A stretch of 64,000 nt of DNA from Ostrinia nubilalis. Taxonomy: Eukaryota > Arthropoda > Insecta > Lepidoptera > Crambidae. The stretch is from positions 5,644,501 through 5,708,500 of the forward strand of contig NC_087112.1 in the NCBI RefSeq assembly GCF_963855985.1. Reading direction: 5' to 3'. Shown in pieces: positions 34,126 through 44,706 of the stretch. The notes under the pieces are model-generated. The model saw nothing but the letters and a program-made list of their open reading frames with translations. It did no database searches and was not told where the DNA came from. The position numbers and the translations under genes are program-made. Numbering within the stretch: the stretch's first letter is position 1; each line of letters opens with the position of its first letter.

Positions 34126-34437
34126 GCCAAGCTACAACCGGCGCCAAGCTACTTAGTTACTTCTCAAACCAAGTTAGGTTCAGGACCTAGACCTAGGTCC
34201 AGGGATAGGCTAGATCCTTGCACGCTGCACGTGGCCTTCATGGGCTGGAGCAAGAAGCTAGATCCCTGCAAGCTGCACGTGGCAGCTGCTAGGTTTAGGA
34301 TCAAACTAGGTCTAGCTCCAAGGTAGGTCCAGCCGGATGCTGATCCAGCGCTGCTCTTGTTCCAACGCTAAGCTACTATGACTAGGTTTGGCGTCAAGTT
34401 AGGTTTAGGACGAAGCTAGGTCTAGCTCCAAGGTAGT

Positions 34438-34598
34438 AGCTTCCAGCGTCCATGGGCTGCATGAACGTGGCGCTGGTATTAGTTGGCGCGGGCGCGGCGG
34501 CCGACGCGGCCACGGCGCGCGGGGAGACGCCGCTGCACCTCGCGGCGCGCGCGCACCAGACCGACCTAGTGCGCGTGCTGCTGAGGAACGGGGCTAAG
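34438..34598 (+). pseudogene. Partial copy of exon I with donor
   Basis: Starts within CAGCGTCCATGGGCTGCATG and follows exon I nearly perfectly to GGGGCTAAG, then GTGGGT. Differences near the end are silent changes (CGGGTGTTACTAAGA to CGCGTGCTGCTGAGG). No acceptor; the 5' third of the exon is missing. Confidence 0.85.
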
Positions 34599-35184
34599 GT
34601 GGGTCTAGTGTCAAGCTAGGTCCAACGCCACGCTAGGTCCAACGCCACGCTATGTCCAACGCCACGCTAGGTCCAACGCCATGCTAGCTCCAGCAAAAGC
34701 TGGGTCTAACTAGATCCAGTGTCAAGCTGCGTTTAGGTCCGACGTCAAGCTAGATGCAACGCTTACCAAGGTCTAGGTACATCAACAAGCTCGGTCCAGT
34801 ATTAAGCTACGACCAGTGCCAAGCTAGCTCCAGGTCTGGCACCAAGCTAGGTCCACCCCGATGTTGATCCAGCGCTAATCTTCCTCCAACGCCAAGCTAC
34901 TATAACTAGGTTTGGCGTCAAGATAGGTCCAACGCCACGCTGGGTCTAGCTCAAGCTGGGTCTAGATCCAGCGTCAAGCTAGGTCTGGGTCCGGCGTCAA
35001 ACTAGATGCAACGCCTAGCATGGTCTAGGTCCAGCAACAAGCTAGGACCAGCACCAAGCTAGCTCTAGGTCTGGCAGCTATGTCAGCCCCGTGCTAGATC
35101 CAGCGCAAATCTTGCTCCAACGCCAAGCTACTATAACTAGGCTCGGCGTTAAGCTAGGTCTAGCTCCAAGATAGGTCCATGGCT

Positions 35185-35284
35185 GCATGTAGCAGCGTTC
35201 ATGGGCTGCATGAACGTGGCGCTGGTGCTAGTTGGCGCGCACCAGACCGACCTGGTGCGGGTGTTGCTGAGGAACAGGGTTAAG
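35185..35284 (+). pseudogene. Shortened partial copy of exon I with donor
   Basis: Begins GCATGTAGCAGCGTTCATGG, a little further into the exon front than the other copy. It lacks the alanine-rich middle by a deletion at GTTGGCGCGCACCAGACC (likely between GGCGCG repeats). Ends AACAGGGTTAAG, then GTGGGT. Confidence 0.85.
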
Positions 35285-35572
35285 GTGGGTCCAGTGCTAA
35301 GGTAGATGAAATGTCAAGCTAAGTTCAGCATTTAGTCAGACGGAACGCCAATATAGACTAAGCTAGGTCTAGGTTTAGAACTATGCTTGGTCTAGTGCCA
35401 AGCCTTGTCTTGGTCTGGCGTCAATCTAGATGCACATGGTGCGAGCGCATCAACTCGATCTCGAAGAATAAATGGCACCGTGGACTCATCTAAATATGTT
35501 GTCTTTTAGTCAAAATCAACAAGCTCTTAAGACTTTTAACAATCTCCTATAATCTGATCTACTTGTTACCAG

Positions 35573-35726
35573 GTGGAGGCACGAGCCCGCGAAGAACAGA
35601 CACCGCTACACGTCGCAGCGAGACTCGGTCACGGCGACATCGCAGCGTTGTTGCTGCAACACGGCGCCGACGTCGCAGCTGCCACCAAGGACCACTACAC
35701 GCCGTTGCACATCGCTGCTAAAGAAG
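35573..35726 (+). CDS. Ank2: Ankyrin exon J
   Basis: After CTTGTTACCAG it reads [20 protein letters not shown], then [19 protein letters not shown], then [13 protein letters not shown] with the last codon split. 154 bp, phase 0 in, phase 1 out, donor GTACCA, followed at once by (CAT)n. A weak copy of the exon end plus donor is at 35822-35858. Confidence 0.95.
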
Positions 35727-35821
35727 GTACCATCATCATCATCATCATCACGAGCTGGTGGACTTAGTCGTCTATTAGACATTGTACCAAATATTCCATT
35801 ACTTCTTGGTTGTCTTGATTT

Positions 35822-35858
35822 ACACAATACAGCTGTCAAAAAAGGTATCATCATCAGT
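35822..35858 (+). repeat. Possible decayed copy of exon J end plus donor
   Basis: ATACAGCTGTCAAAAAAG followed by GTATCATCATCAG resembles the exon J end ATCGCTGCTAAAGAAG followed by GTACCATCATCATC. It is short and could be chance; it is listed because it fits the pattern seen at the other exons. Confidence 0.35.
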
Positions 35859-36073
35859 TCTTGGACATAGATATTTGGTAGGATTTTCGAGAGATTAGCT
35901 GAATATTCTGACGCTTATATTTCAGTGCAAATGCTCCTGCTCGCACCGCTAGATTCTCGTCTCGTCTAGGTTCAAAACAATAGGGGATTGGACTCTGTTC
36001 ATACCACGAAAAGTTGTTTTATCACGTATCCATTATTGTGATTAAACTTAATCATTATTTATCTTCTCCCCAG

Positions 36074-36307
36074 GCAAAGAAGAAGTCGCCTCCATCCTGC
36101 TCGATCACAACGCGCCAATCGAAGCAGAGACTCGTAAAGGCTTCACTCCACTACATCTAGCGGCTAAGTACGGAGATATGGGCGTGGCCAGACTACTCTT
36201 AGCGCGAGGAGCGCAGCCCGACGCGCCAGGCAAATCTCACATCACTCCGCTACACATGGCCACGTATTACGGACACCCGGATATAGCGCTGCTTTTGCTG
36301 GACAAAG
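36074..36307 (+). CDS. Ank2: Ankyrin exon K
   Basis: After TCTTCTCCCCAG it reads KEEVASILLDHNAPIEAETR, then KGFTPLHLAAKYGDMGVAR, then HITPLHMATYYGHPDIALL, ending LLDKG (split). 234 bp, the longest exon in the window, phase 1 in and phase 1 out, about two and a half repeats. Donor GTATTT is weak. Confidence 0.95.
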
Positions 36308-36957
36308 GTATTTAGATTTATTGACTGTCAATTTTTTTAAGTTAGAAAAACATTTGGTGCGATTACGCGAATTAGAATTTTTATGTTTTAGTAGTTTTTG
36401 TTTGTAGTTAAGTCACGTTACTTAAACGTAACGTAAACTTAACCCTGGGTTCACAAGTAAAAATTGTGGAAGAAGTTTTGTATTAGGTCAAAAAATTTGA
36501 ACCAAGGTTCAAAATAAGAAAAAATTCTTGAACAATTTCCAATGCACATTTATTTCTTAAACTTTATCACTCAAACACTAATATGCTAGACTAGATTTTA
36601 CGCACTTATAACGTAGAAATGGAGAAGTTTCATGGTGATGTAACTTTCATACTTAACAAAGCAACGATTGAGAGATCAATGAGTGAAAGTTTTTTTTTAT
36701 TTAAATACTGAGTATTTCATTGCGCAAAGATTTTTTGAGACAAAAAAAAATTAGCTAAGCACCAGAAGCACTACTTTCCTGAAAACTTTTATCGATGCTG
36801 CGCGATAAGCAAAATCATCGACAATATTTTATCATGGCGCGCATCCTAGTCCGGCTGATCAGTAAGGGTTGTTACATGTTGAGCCATTGAATCTTCTCCA
36901 TTAACCGTAGCAATGTGCCATGTTTTATGTTTGTGTAAGCTAGCGGTTGTGTTGTAG

Positions 36958-37056
36958 GAGCGTCGCCGCACTCCTTGGCCAAGAACGGCCACTCGGCGCT
37001 GCACATCGCTTGCCGGCACAACCACCCAGATATCGCGTTCGCTCTGCTAGAGCACG
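36958..37056 (+). CDS. Ank2: Ankyrin exon L
   Basis: After GTTGTGTTGTAG it reads (G)ASPHSLAKNGHSALHIACR, then HNHPDIAFALLEH plus one base before GTGAGT. 99 bp, phase 1 in and out, exactly 33 residues, so the exon is one repeat in size and could be skipped without a frame break. An inserted repeat element starts 11 bp after its donor site. Confidence 0.93.
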
Positions 37057-37067
37057 GTGAGTTTATC

Positions 37068-37481
37068 AACCGACTTCAAAAAAGGAGGAGGTTCTCAATT
37101 CGACCCGTATGTTTTTTTTTTTTTTTTTTTCTATGTTTGTTACGCGATAACTCCGCCAATTATGAACCGATTTGAACAAATCTTTTTTCGGCGTATAGGT
37201 AATACCTCAAGGGTGGTCCCATTTAAATTTAATAATAGAAAAAACAACCCCCAAGGGTGGAAAATTGGGGATGAACTTTTTTATACGCAATATCTCCGCC
37301 GATTATAAATCAATTTGAACGATAATTTTTTTGTTGAATCGGTATTATCAAAAGGGTGGTTTCATGAGAATTTGAAGAAAATATTTCACCCCCAAGGGTG
37401 GAAAATTGGGGATGAACTTTTTGATACGCAATATTTTTAATTTTTAGTTTTTTTTTGTGTTCACGCATTTGAAGTCGGTTT
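37068..37481. mobile_element. Small inverted-repeat element next to exon L
   Basis: Starts AACCGACTTCAAAAAAGGAG and ends TTTGAAGTCGGTTT, a short terminal inverted repeat. Inside are two blocks of CAAGGGTGGAAAATTGGGGA and a poly-T run. This type, with GGAGGAGGTTCTCAATTCG near the start, is widespread in moth genomes. Non-coding. The donor of exon L was kept. Confidence 0.7.
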
Positions 37482-38611
37482 TATTTTTTTAAAAAGTTAA
37501 TTATTACATTACACTCACACTATAATGCTTCAACCACACCAACGCGTACAGATCGCCATCGCCGGCTTGATCATTTAAGCCAGTGGTTCCTAACCTTTTC
37601 AATGTCACTACCCCTGTGAACAAGTATGAGAATTGAGTTTACCCCCTAGCTAATTTAAAATAGTTGAAACCACAATAATCTCGGCGGTCTCCTGCGGCTC
37701 TACAGAATCTAAGAATTTCGTGGTGGAAGTAAATTTGCCCATCGTAAAATGTCTCTGTAACCGAAGGCAATTTTTTGCTAAATAAGTTTGGCACGGCCTA
37801 TAACGTACTATTATTTTGTTTATTGATTGACGGAGCCACTGATTTAAGCCAATGACAGGTCGCGCGACCCATGACAATCCGCGCGACCTGTCATTGGCCT
37901 ATGATCGCGCCGGCGATGGCGATCTGCACGCGTTGGTTTGGTTAAAGCATTAATTCATTGTAAATAGTTTTGTCACTCGACGAATGTGGACTCCATTCGA
38001 CACACACACAAACACGGCATCACACACCTGCCCTAAAGTAGTTGTAAATATAGTATACCCCGACGATACACTACCGATATATGTACATACATAATTATAT
38101 CGTTAATCTGTACCTACATTCTGACTTTGTATGAACCGAATAAACTATTTTTCTTTCTTTCTTATGAAACCAGTGGCATCGATAGCTCAGTAATTTTAGT
38201 TTTATCAAAACAGTATTCGAGAATACCTACGCTAAAAATATTTTCTACAGCCAGGCTGTACAATAGTAGACAACTGATCCACACTCCTACGGCAGAAGTT
38301 TCAATTAACTTTTTTCCGTCACAATCAGTTTAATTTGAAAAACAATCTACACCTCGCCTCCCTATCTGCACGACACGGCAGGCTTTTGTGTATGTGTTAC
38401 ATGTTTAAACTTAATCTTCAAGCCTTATAAACTGAAAATTCTAATAAATAAATATTCTGGAAATCAAGACAAGTTACTGAATATCGCGCAATATAGTCTG
38501 GCTAAAACCCATGAGGTCTAATGAAGGTCATCCCAAATCACTACACACGATTTAAAAGACTTCAAGATTGAGAAAGTAGCTGAACTAAACCTTTCTTCTC
38601 TGTTCTCTTAG

Positions 38612-38740
38612 ATGCCGACCCTGGAGTTAAGTCAAAGGCAGGGTTCACACCACTGCACATGGCAGCCCAGGAAGGTCATGAGGACTGCGTGGAGATGCTC
38701 ATCGAGCGAGGGGCTGATGTCAACGTACCTGCCAATAACG
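38612..38740 (+). CDS. Ank2: Ankyrin exon M
   Basis: After TGTTCTCTTAG it completes an aspartate codon and reads ADPGVKSKAGFTPLHMAAQ, then EGHEDCVEMLIERGADVNV, then PANNG (split) before GTAAAC. 129 bp, phase 1 in and out. Confidence 0.94.
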
Positions 38741-38789
38741 GTAAACAATATTGCGCACTATATCAACTATATTGCGTAGATATAAAATT

Positions 38790-38870
38790 AGGCTGAGTTG
38801 CACCGACTTCTTTAACATGACAGATTTTTGACGTTTGTTTAAAGTTAAATTAAGATAGTGCAACTCAGTA
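38790..38870. mobile_element. Short MITE, GGCTGAGTTGCACC family, shortened copy
   Basis: GGCTGAGTTGCACC at the left, GATAGTGCAACTCAG at the right as an inverted end, with GACAGATTTTTGACGTTTG inside. Same family as 40283-40400, 43875-43989 and 54696-54801. Part of the inside is missing. Confidence 0.7.
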
Positions 38871-39286
38871 ATTTTGTTTTTATCTACTCAGTAACTCTGG
38901 CGCAGTTCTTTGAATACTTTTTGAAGAATATAACGGTCAATGCCGAGATAATTGTGAAAGAAAACCAATTGTAGTTACGCAATAAACCATAAAAATTATG
39001 GCACTCGGTCATTAAACAGGATAATGATTTTACCATTGAACTAGTTGCATTAAAATAAAACTTATTATGTTATTTATATCACTAATCAGATTGGAAAACT
39101 GACTGGCTTTAAGAGACTCATTAAACATAACCAGACAAGTTTATTATCATATAATTTTATTGTCATTAAAGTGTCCTTTTATCATATTATATTTTTAATT
39201 TATAATCCAGGGGAATTATGCAGTGTACAGTGGCACTACAGTAGAAATTAACTTTCCGATCAGTCAATAATAGCAGCTTTTTTCAG

Positions 39287-39485
39287 GTCTAACACCCGTA
39301 CACCTAGCAGCCTCCGAAGGTCGCACAGCAGTTCTGAAGTCTCTATTAGCTGCTGGCGGTCACTGCAACGCGCGAACTAGAGATGGCTACACTCCTTTAC
39401 ATGCTGCAGCTCATCATGGTCACCATGCCGCGGCCAGGGCGCTTATAGAGGCAGAGGCTGACGTCACTGCGAGGGCAGCTCACGG
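39287..39485 (+). CDS. Ank2: Ankyrin exon N
   Basis: After GCTTTTTTCAG it reads LTPVHLAASEGRTAVLKSLL, then AAGGHCNARTRDGYTPLHA, then AAHHGHHAAARALIEAEAD and ends TARAAHG with the last codon split after two bases, before GTAAGT. 199 bp, phase 1 in, phase 2 out; the next exon supplies the third base. Confidence 0.94.
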
Positions 39486-39540
39486 GTAAGTTGGGAGTAA
39501 TAGCTGTATAAGTGACCAGTAGCAGGATGGCTGTATATGC

Positions 39541-39685
39541 AGCTAGTAACTGCTGGTGGTCTCTGCAACGCGCGGACTAGAGATTGCTACACTCCTTTAC
39601 ATGCTGCAACTCACCATGGGCACCATGCCGCGGCCAGGGCGCTTATAGAAGCAGATGCTGACGTCACTGCGAGGGCAGCTCACGG
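39541..39685 (+). pseudogene. Partial copy of exon N with donor
   Basis: The exon end is repeated 200 bp downstream: GTAACTGCTGGTGGTCTCTG, AACGCGCGGACTAGAGATTG, to GCAGCTCACGG then GTAAGT. Changes include GATGGC to GATTGC (Gly to Cys) and GAGGCAGAGGCT to GAAGCAGATGCT. No acceptor in front. Confidence 0.85.
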
Positions 39686-40075
39686 GTAAGTTAAGATAAG
39701 ACTGTATATCAGTCCCTAGTAACTGCACTAGCTAGTAACGTGTTGTTTCTCAGAACCAAGAAAGTACCGGTAATCATCGTAGAGTTTTCTATCATGCTGC
39801 AGCATCGCCAAGAGCAGTTTTTAATTAAATTAGAAATAAATGCAGTATAAGAGCTATATATCAGGTGGCTGAAGCCAGCAGTAAAACTAAATACGCCCTA
39901 TTTGTAAGAGCAAAGGCTACAAACTGAAAACTAAAGTAAAAGAGGGAAATAACACGCCTCTTTCGTTTCATGACACCGTTACTATTATGAATGATATCGT
40001 GATAACCGTCTGTCTTCCTTTTCTAACAGCTGATTATCATAGAATTTAAAAAATATTTTTTATTGTTTTGTTCAG

Positions 40076-40169
40076 GTTCACGCCTCTGCACCAAGCCGCT
40101 CAGCAAGGACATACGCTCATCATCCAGCTGCTACTCAAGAACAATGCAGACCCGAATGCGTTGTCAGCT
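40076..40169 (+). CDS. Ank2: Ankyrin exon O
   Basis: After TTGTTTTGTTCAG one base completes a glycine codon and the frame reads [20 protein letters not shown], then [11 protein letters not shown] before GTGAGT. 94 bp, phase 2 in, phase 0 out. LHQAAQQGH is the signature of the penultimate ankyrin repeat. Confidence 0.95.
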
Positions 40170-40282
40170 GTGAGTATCATCTTAAAATACTATTTTGTAA
40201 TATTATTATTATAAAAAATATAGTAATAACAACATTATTACTATAAATAGTGACTTGTAACTTAACACTGTTTTTGTCTCGT

Positions 40283-40400
40283 AGGCTGGGTTGCTCCATC
40301 TTAATTTGACTTTAACAAGCGTCAAAAATCTGTCAAACTCCATACAAAAAGCACCGGTTATCGTTATAGTTACCGTTGAAGTTAGGTGGTGCAACTGGTG
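40283..40400. mobile_element. Short MITE, GGCTGAGTTGCACC family
   Basis: Starts AGGCTGGGTTGCTCCATCTT and ends GTTAGGTGGTGCAACTGGTG, roughly inverted ends around CAAGCGTCAAAAATCTGTCA. Orientation opposite to the copy at 43875-43989. Confidence 0.7.
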
Positions 40401-40666
40401 ACTGAGAGAGAGAGAGTGTATGAATGGTTAGACATTTTCGCGATGAGACATCACAATGATATTAAACAGATGGCCGCCTAATCTCATTGTTCGCTTACGG
40501 AATACAAATTCAAAACAAGTAAACGTTTTAAAGAAAGAAATATTATTTAATTACCTAACTTATCACTTTCGGATTAAAATGAAGCTTTTTTGTGTCTTGA
40601 ATGTTTGGTTTTATATTATTCAATACTTTACCCAATTATTTATCTCTACTACTTGTTTCCCAACAG

Positions 40667-40775
40667 AACGGCCAAACAGCGTGCGCTATCGCCGATCGTC
40701 TAGGCTACATTAGCGCGGTGGAGGCGCTACGACCTGTCACCGAGAACACGCTCAGCCAAGCTGTTGGTGATACTG
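40667..40775 (+). CDS. Ank2: Ankyrin exon P (end of repeat domain)
   Basis: After TTTCCCAACAG it reads NGQTACAIADRLGYISAVEA, then LRPVTENTLSQAVGDT plus one base before GTAAGT. 109 bp, phase 0 in, phase 1 out. IADRLGYISAVEAL is the closing helix pair after the 24th repeat (family pattern IARKLGYISVLDSL). The next exon must start in phase 1 and lead toward the ZU5 domain. Confidence 0.94.
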
Positions 40776-42890
40776 GTAAGTCTTATTTACATCTTCTAGT
40801 GCTTATTTATTACCTTTTTGAACCGTGTTTTGCCAGAGAAGAATAAGATTTCTTCAACTCTTCCCGTGGATGACGTAAGAGAGAGATAAATATCAAGCCT
40901 TTTGGGGAGTGTAGCCCATATCCTTTATTTACCTCCAGTAAATGACCTGGTGATGACAGGTGGAATTGAACTGTAAAGTTAACATGATTTGGAATCAATC
41001 ACATTATATCGGTAGAAAATACTCAAAGACAAATAAAGTCGATGTTCTCCGATGTTAGTGAGCAACTTTTTTATTTGTTATTATGAAATCAGCGCGGACG
41101 AGTTGAGAGATTGAAATAGTTTCTACGTATTACATTACATTATGTTGCAAAGCATTCTAAATAATCATAATTTGAACAATCCTTTACAATATTGCACTTG
41201 AACGTGCAATACCAGTCTCACAAATAAGCCCGATGTTTGATGTGCGCGAGTTTGTTCGGTTGCGCAACTAAATATAATGATATCCCTCAAAGCGAGCATA
41301 AATTGGCCTCTGGAAGTGTGCCAGCGAGTCAGTACAGTCGGCTACATAAGTACGTGTATTTTATATGATTTTTAATTTGTTTAAGGATACACATTTGGCA
41401 GTGTGTGTTAGAGGCAAAGGAACTAATTGTTGTCTGTCTACATTGATCAGACAAAATACTGACTTATAAAGTATGTGGATCGTTTTACGATTTTCTAAGC
41501 CTATAATTTTATAGACTTGAAACCCGCCTAAATCTACCAAAATACCTACAAGATATTGATAAGAAGATAATTTCCTAAAACTTGTGAGTTAAGTTTTTAT
41601 AACTTGTATTTCGGGTAGGTATTTTCGAGACAACAGGAATAGTTCTATATTCATTTTATAGTATATCTCATGAGAGGCACTGTACATATTGTTATTTAAA
41701 GTCAGTATTGCAATAGCAACATTGATATTTCTCAGAACTTTAGAGAAACTGCAGACATTTTTGTACACCACTGTACGTCTCCCGAGCTCAACTATTTTTA
41801 GTCACGGATATCGGGAGAAATAAAACACAAATTCGGAAATAGATGGCGGCTAGCTCCTTGTTATGACTGACTGTATTTATCGTCAGAAGGGTGAAAGGTG
41901 ACTTGACGAAATCATTGATAATTTTAGTAGAGAAACAAGGAAGTAGGGACAAAAATTTTAGGTATGCCGATTACCCGAATGGTTGAAATTCTCTTACCAT
42001 TTCGAAATTGTTTTTAAGAATAGGTTTCTAAGATTGTTTTATAAACAACATAGATAGATAGAGGGTCATTTCTTTTGCGTCAATCTCACAATCTCGACAG
42101 GGCATTTAGTAGGTTTAATGAATAAACCTACTCTATGTTTCATTCCATCTTAGAATCCTTCCTATATTATCTTACTATCACGATTGATATTGATATCAAA
42201 CTCAAGTTTGGAAAAAATTATGAACAGCTCACGAGGATTATACTATTATCACCTTGGTGTAGTCCTTCAAGCACACCATAAAAATCAATTGTTACCATGG
42301 TCTCATGCACCATGGGTTCCACGGGACGCCATACTATTTTCTTTCTAAATAATTGCCTCCATAATAATTGGAAAGCTTGTTTATTCGGTTGCACCGTCAT
42401 ATATCAGCCTAATTTCCATTTCCCTAGCCAAAAACCCTTACAAACGAAACGAAACTTAAACAACAAACCACAGAGTCGGTTTTTAAACAATAACAGTTTC
42501 AATTAACTGCTTTCTCGTGTGGGCTACGTTTAACTTGGGAGATTATCTGATTTCGGCTTTGTTTACAATGTATTGTAACCTTGACACCGAGCACGACAAA
42601 AGGTTTCTGGGGCAGATGTTGAACGATATTGACCTTTAAGATCAAGGTGCTAAAGCGGGGCTTGTTACGTATTACGCGAGTGCGTGATACGGTTTGATCT
42701 TATCGGATTAAGGTGAGAAATGAAATTCCAAATTGGGGTTAATCTTTTAGAGTTTGTTTAATTTTATAACTTTAAAAGAACAAGTAAATAAGTCTAGTGT
42801 ACTTTTACTGTATCTAGAGCGCTACGGACTTTCATATAAAAGCCATACATTTTCTGTAAATAGGCTCTTATAAAGCGCTTTTAAAGGTAA

Positions 42891-43018
42891 ACCAACGACT
42901 TCATAAAGGTAGCAGGAAGGCGCTGGATGCAGGCCGCTACCAACCGGCCTTTGTGGAAATCACTCGGGGAGAAATATGTTCAGCAGTGGACGTTCTATGG
43001 CTGAAATGATGATGATGA
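42891..43018 (+). mobile_element. RTE-type LINE, 3' end fragment
   Basis: ATAAAGGTAGCAGGAAGGCG, GATGCAGGCCGCTACCAACC and GTTCAGCAGTGGACGTTC, then GATGATGATGA. Same family and same 3' end as 6100-6258. Confidence 0.75.
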
Positions 43019-43874
43019 AAGCGCTTTAAACCGTCCCAGTATTAATTTACCCATCTAAACTTCCGCACTATATTGCTTTCAGCGCTATTTCATCTACTGT
43101 GCGCTGAATCTCAATATCGGAAGTAAATAAATGTAGAGATATCCTAATGTTAAGACAACCTTGACTTAACAAACCGACCATTTATTTAAAATGGCTAGAT
43201 GACTAATCGACTATCCTTCAGACGCACTAGAGTGATCAGCAGAGCAAGACCTTGTTGAATTATCGTGGCGGAAGTTCATAATTAATCTTAAAACTTAAAA
43301 GTGTAAAATAAATGATCCAATGATCTAACTTTTCAATTCATTTTGTTTGTATAATTTTTGCAACCATCCTGTATAAGTATTATGTCACTACATAATAATA
43401 TATAGGATTACACTATATGAATGAGCAATAGTAATTTCCATGTAAATCAATAGCTGATGTTGACCTGTGTTTATGCAATAGATTCGTCATTCGCGCGTCA
43501 TTTTACAAAATTTTATTGCTAACTACAAACTACGAGTAATTAGGTCTAACTGGAGGTTAAAGATAATAAAATTATTGACGTTTTTCTATCTTCTTGTGAA
43601 TTTTATATGATATCATTATCTCTGGAATTATATCATCTCCAGGTTTTGAAATAAGACCACGTTATAAACTTACGATGAGTAATATGATGTGTCCAACAAA
43701 ACGGAAGGCGTAATGCCATCTTCGTCGAACCGTTAAAATTTATTAGTATGTAAAATAACACTTTTTATAGCATTTGAGCTCACATTTGCTATTGTGAATC
43801 GAAAGTTATGTCAATAATACATACTTTTGCGACCACCCAAAGCAAATATATTTTGCATTAGAATAAATATAGTA

Positions 43875-43989
43875 AGGCTGAGTTGCACCACCTAACTTTA
43901 ACCACAACGTTAACGATAACCGGTGTTTTTTGTATGGAGTTTGACAGATTTTGACGTTTGTTATTAGTAGGATGGTGCAACCCAGCCTA
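43875..43989. mobile_element. Short MITE, GGCTGAGTTGCACC family, full copy
   Basis: Left end GGCTGAGTTGCACCACCTAA and right end ATGGTGCAACCCAGCC are inverted repeats; the inside has TTGTATGGAGTTTGACAGAT and GACGTTTG. About 115 bp. Confidence 0.75.
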
Positions 43990-44706
43990 AGTGGGCATTT
44001 GATAATGTTTATTTTTGACTCATCTCCGATTGACAATTCTAATGTTAATCACAATGTTCAAAATTGAATTTAAACAAGTCTCATCAAAAGGGGTGTACCG
44101 TAGTTATCCGACCATTTTGTATGACCATTGTAAGCAAATCGATCAATATTGGCCCATACAATGGCCAAGCCGCCATGCATAATTCATTACTTAATCTAAC
44201 ATAGTACATTCGGTCTGTATGATTGATGCTATTTGGTTCATGACGAGTCTATGGAATCATAGACAAATTCCTTATTATTGTAGGGTGGCCATGGTTAAGG
44301 GAAAATGACAGACTGAATATATTCAAAATCCCTGAAACAACATATTAATTCGTGGAACCATAAGTGGTATCATGAGACCGCAGTAACAATTGGTTAATAT
44401 TGTGTTTCAATTCGCTAGTACCTACTTGAAAAGTTGAGCCAATTAGGTAGAAAACTAGGTAATTTTAGGGAAATAAAACAGACTTGGACATGACGACAGT
44501 CAGATTTAAAACAGACTTTAGGTATGTCCTTCTTTTCAGCGCCGTCTCTTCATGCCAAGTATGTAGCAAATGCAATTAATAGTATTCTATAAAGTCTGTA
44601 ATTATTACAAAGAAACAACAATGTTACATCAAGGATTGTTGACTATTTATTTACAGTTATTAGTTAATTTACAATGAACTAAAAATTTTAACATCAATGA
44701 TAAAAG

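Larger units (their letters stand above)
34126..35440. repeat. Degenerate AAGCTAGGTCCA repeats with embedded exon I pieces
   Basis: Irregular repeats of AAGCTAGGTCCAACGCC and CTAGGTCCAGC type continue from the 25-bp array for about 1.3 kb. They enclose two copies of the exon I tail (34438-34598 and 35185-35284) and a scrap of its front part at 34216-34248 (CTGCACGTGGCCTTCATGGG). Confidence 0.8.
7284..40775 (+). other. Ank2: Ankyrin gene, membrane-binding domain region (16 exons, partial gene)
   Basis: Sixteen plus-strand exons with AG acceptors and GT donors join without a frame break to about 794 codons. They form a continuous run of 33-residue ankyrin repeats with the usual TPLHxAA cores, enough for all 24 repeats of the ankyrin membrane-binding domain. 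Ankyrins link membrane proteins to the spectrin skeleton under the plasma membrane. The two insect paralogues are Ank and Ank2. Signature segments here ([39 protein letters not shown] near the end) fit Ank2 better. The ATG exon, the ZU5 and UPA modules and the death domain are not seen. Intron phases are 0 or 1 except one phase 2. Assignment to ankyrin is very sure; Ank2 rather than Ank is a family-knowledge judgement. Confidence 0.93.

Noticed and set aside
44540..44558. 19-bp stretch between TTCTTTTCAG and GTATGT as a microexon
   Set aside because: 19 bp would break the reading frame between neighbouring phase-1 exons, and no other support exists.
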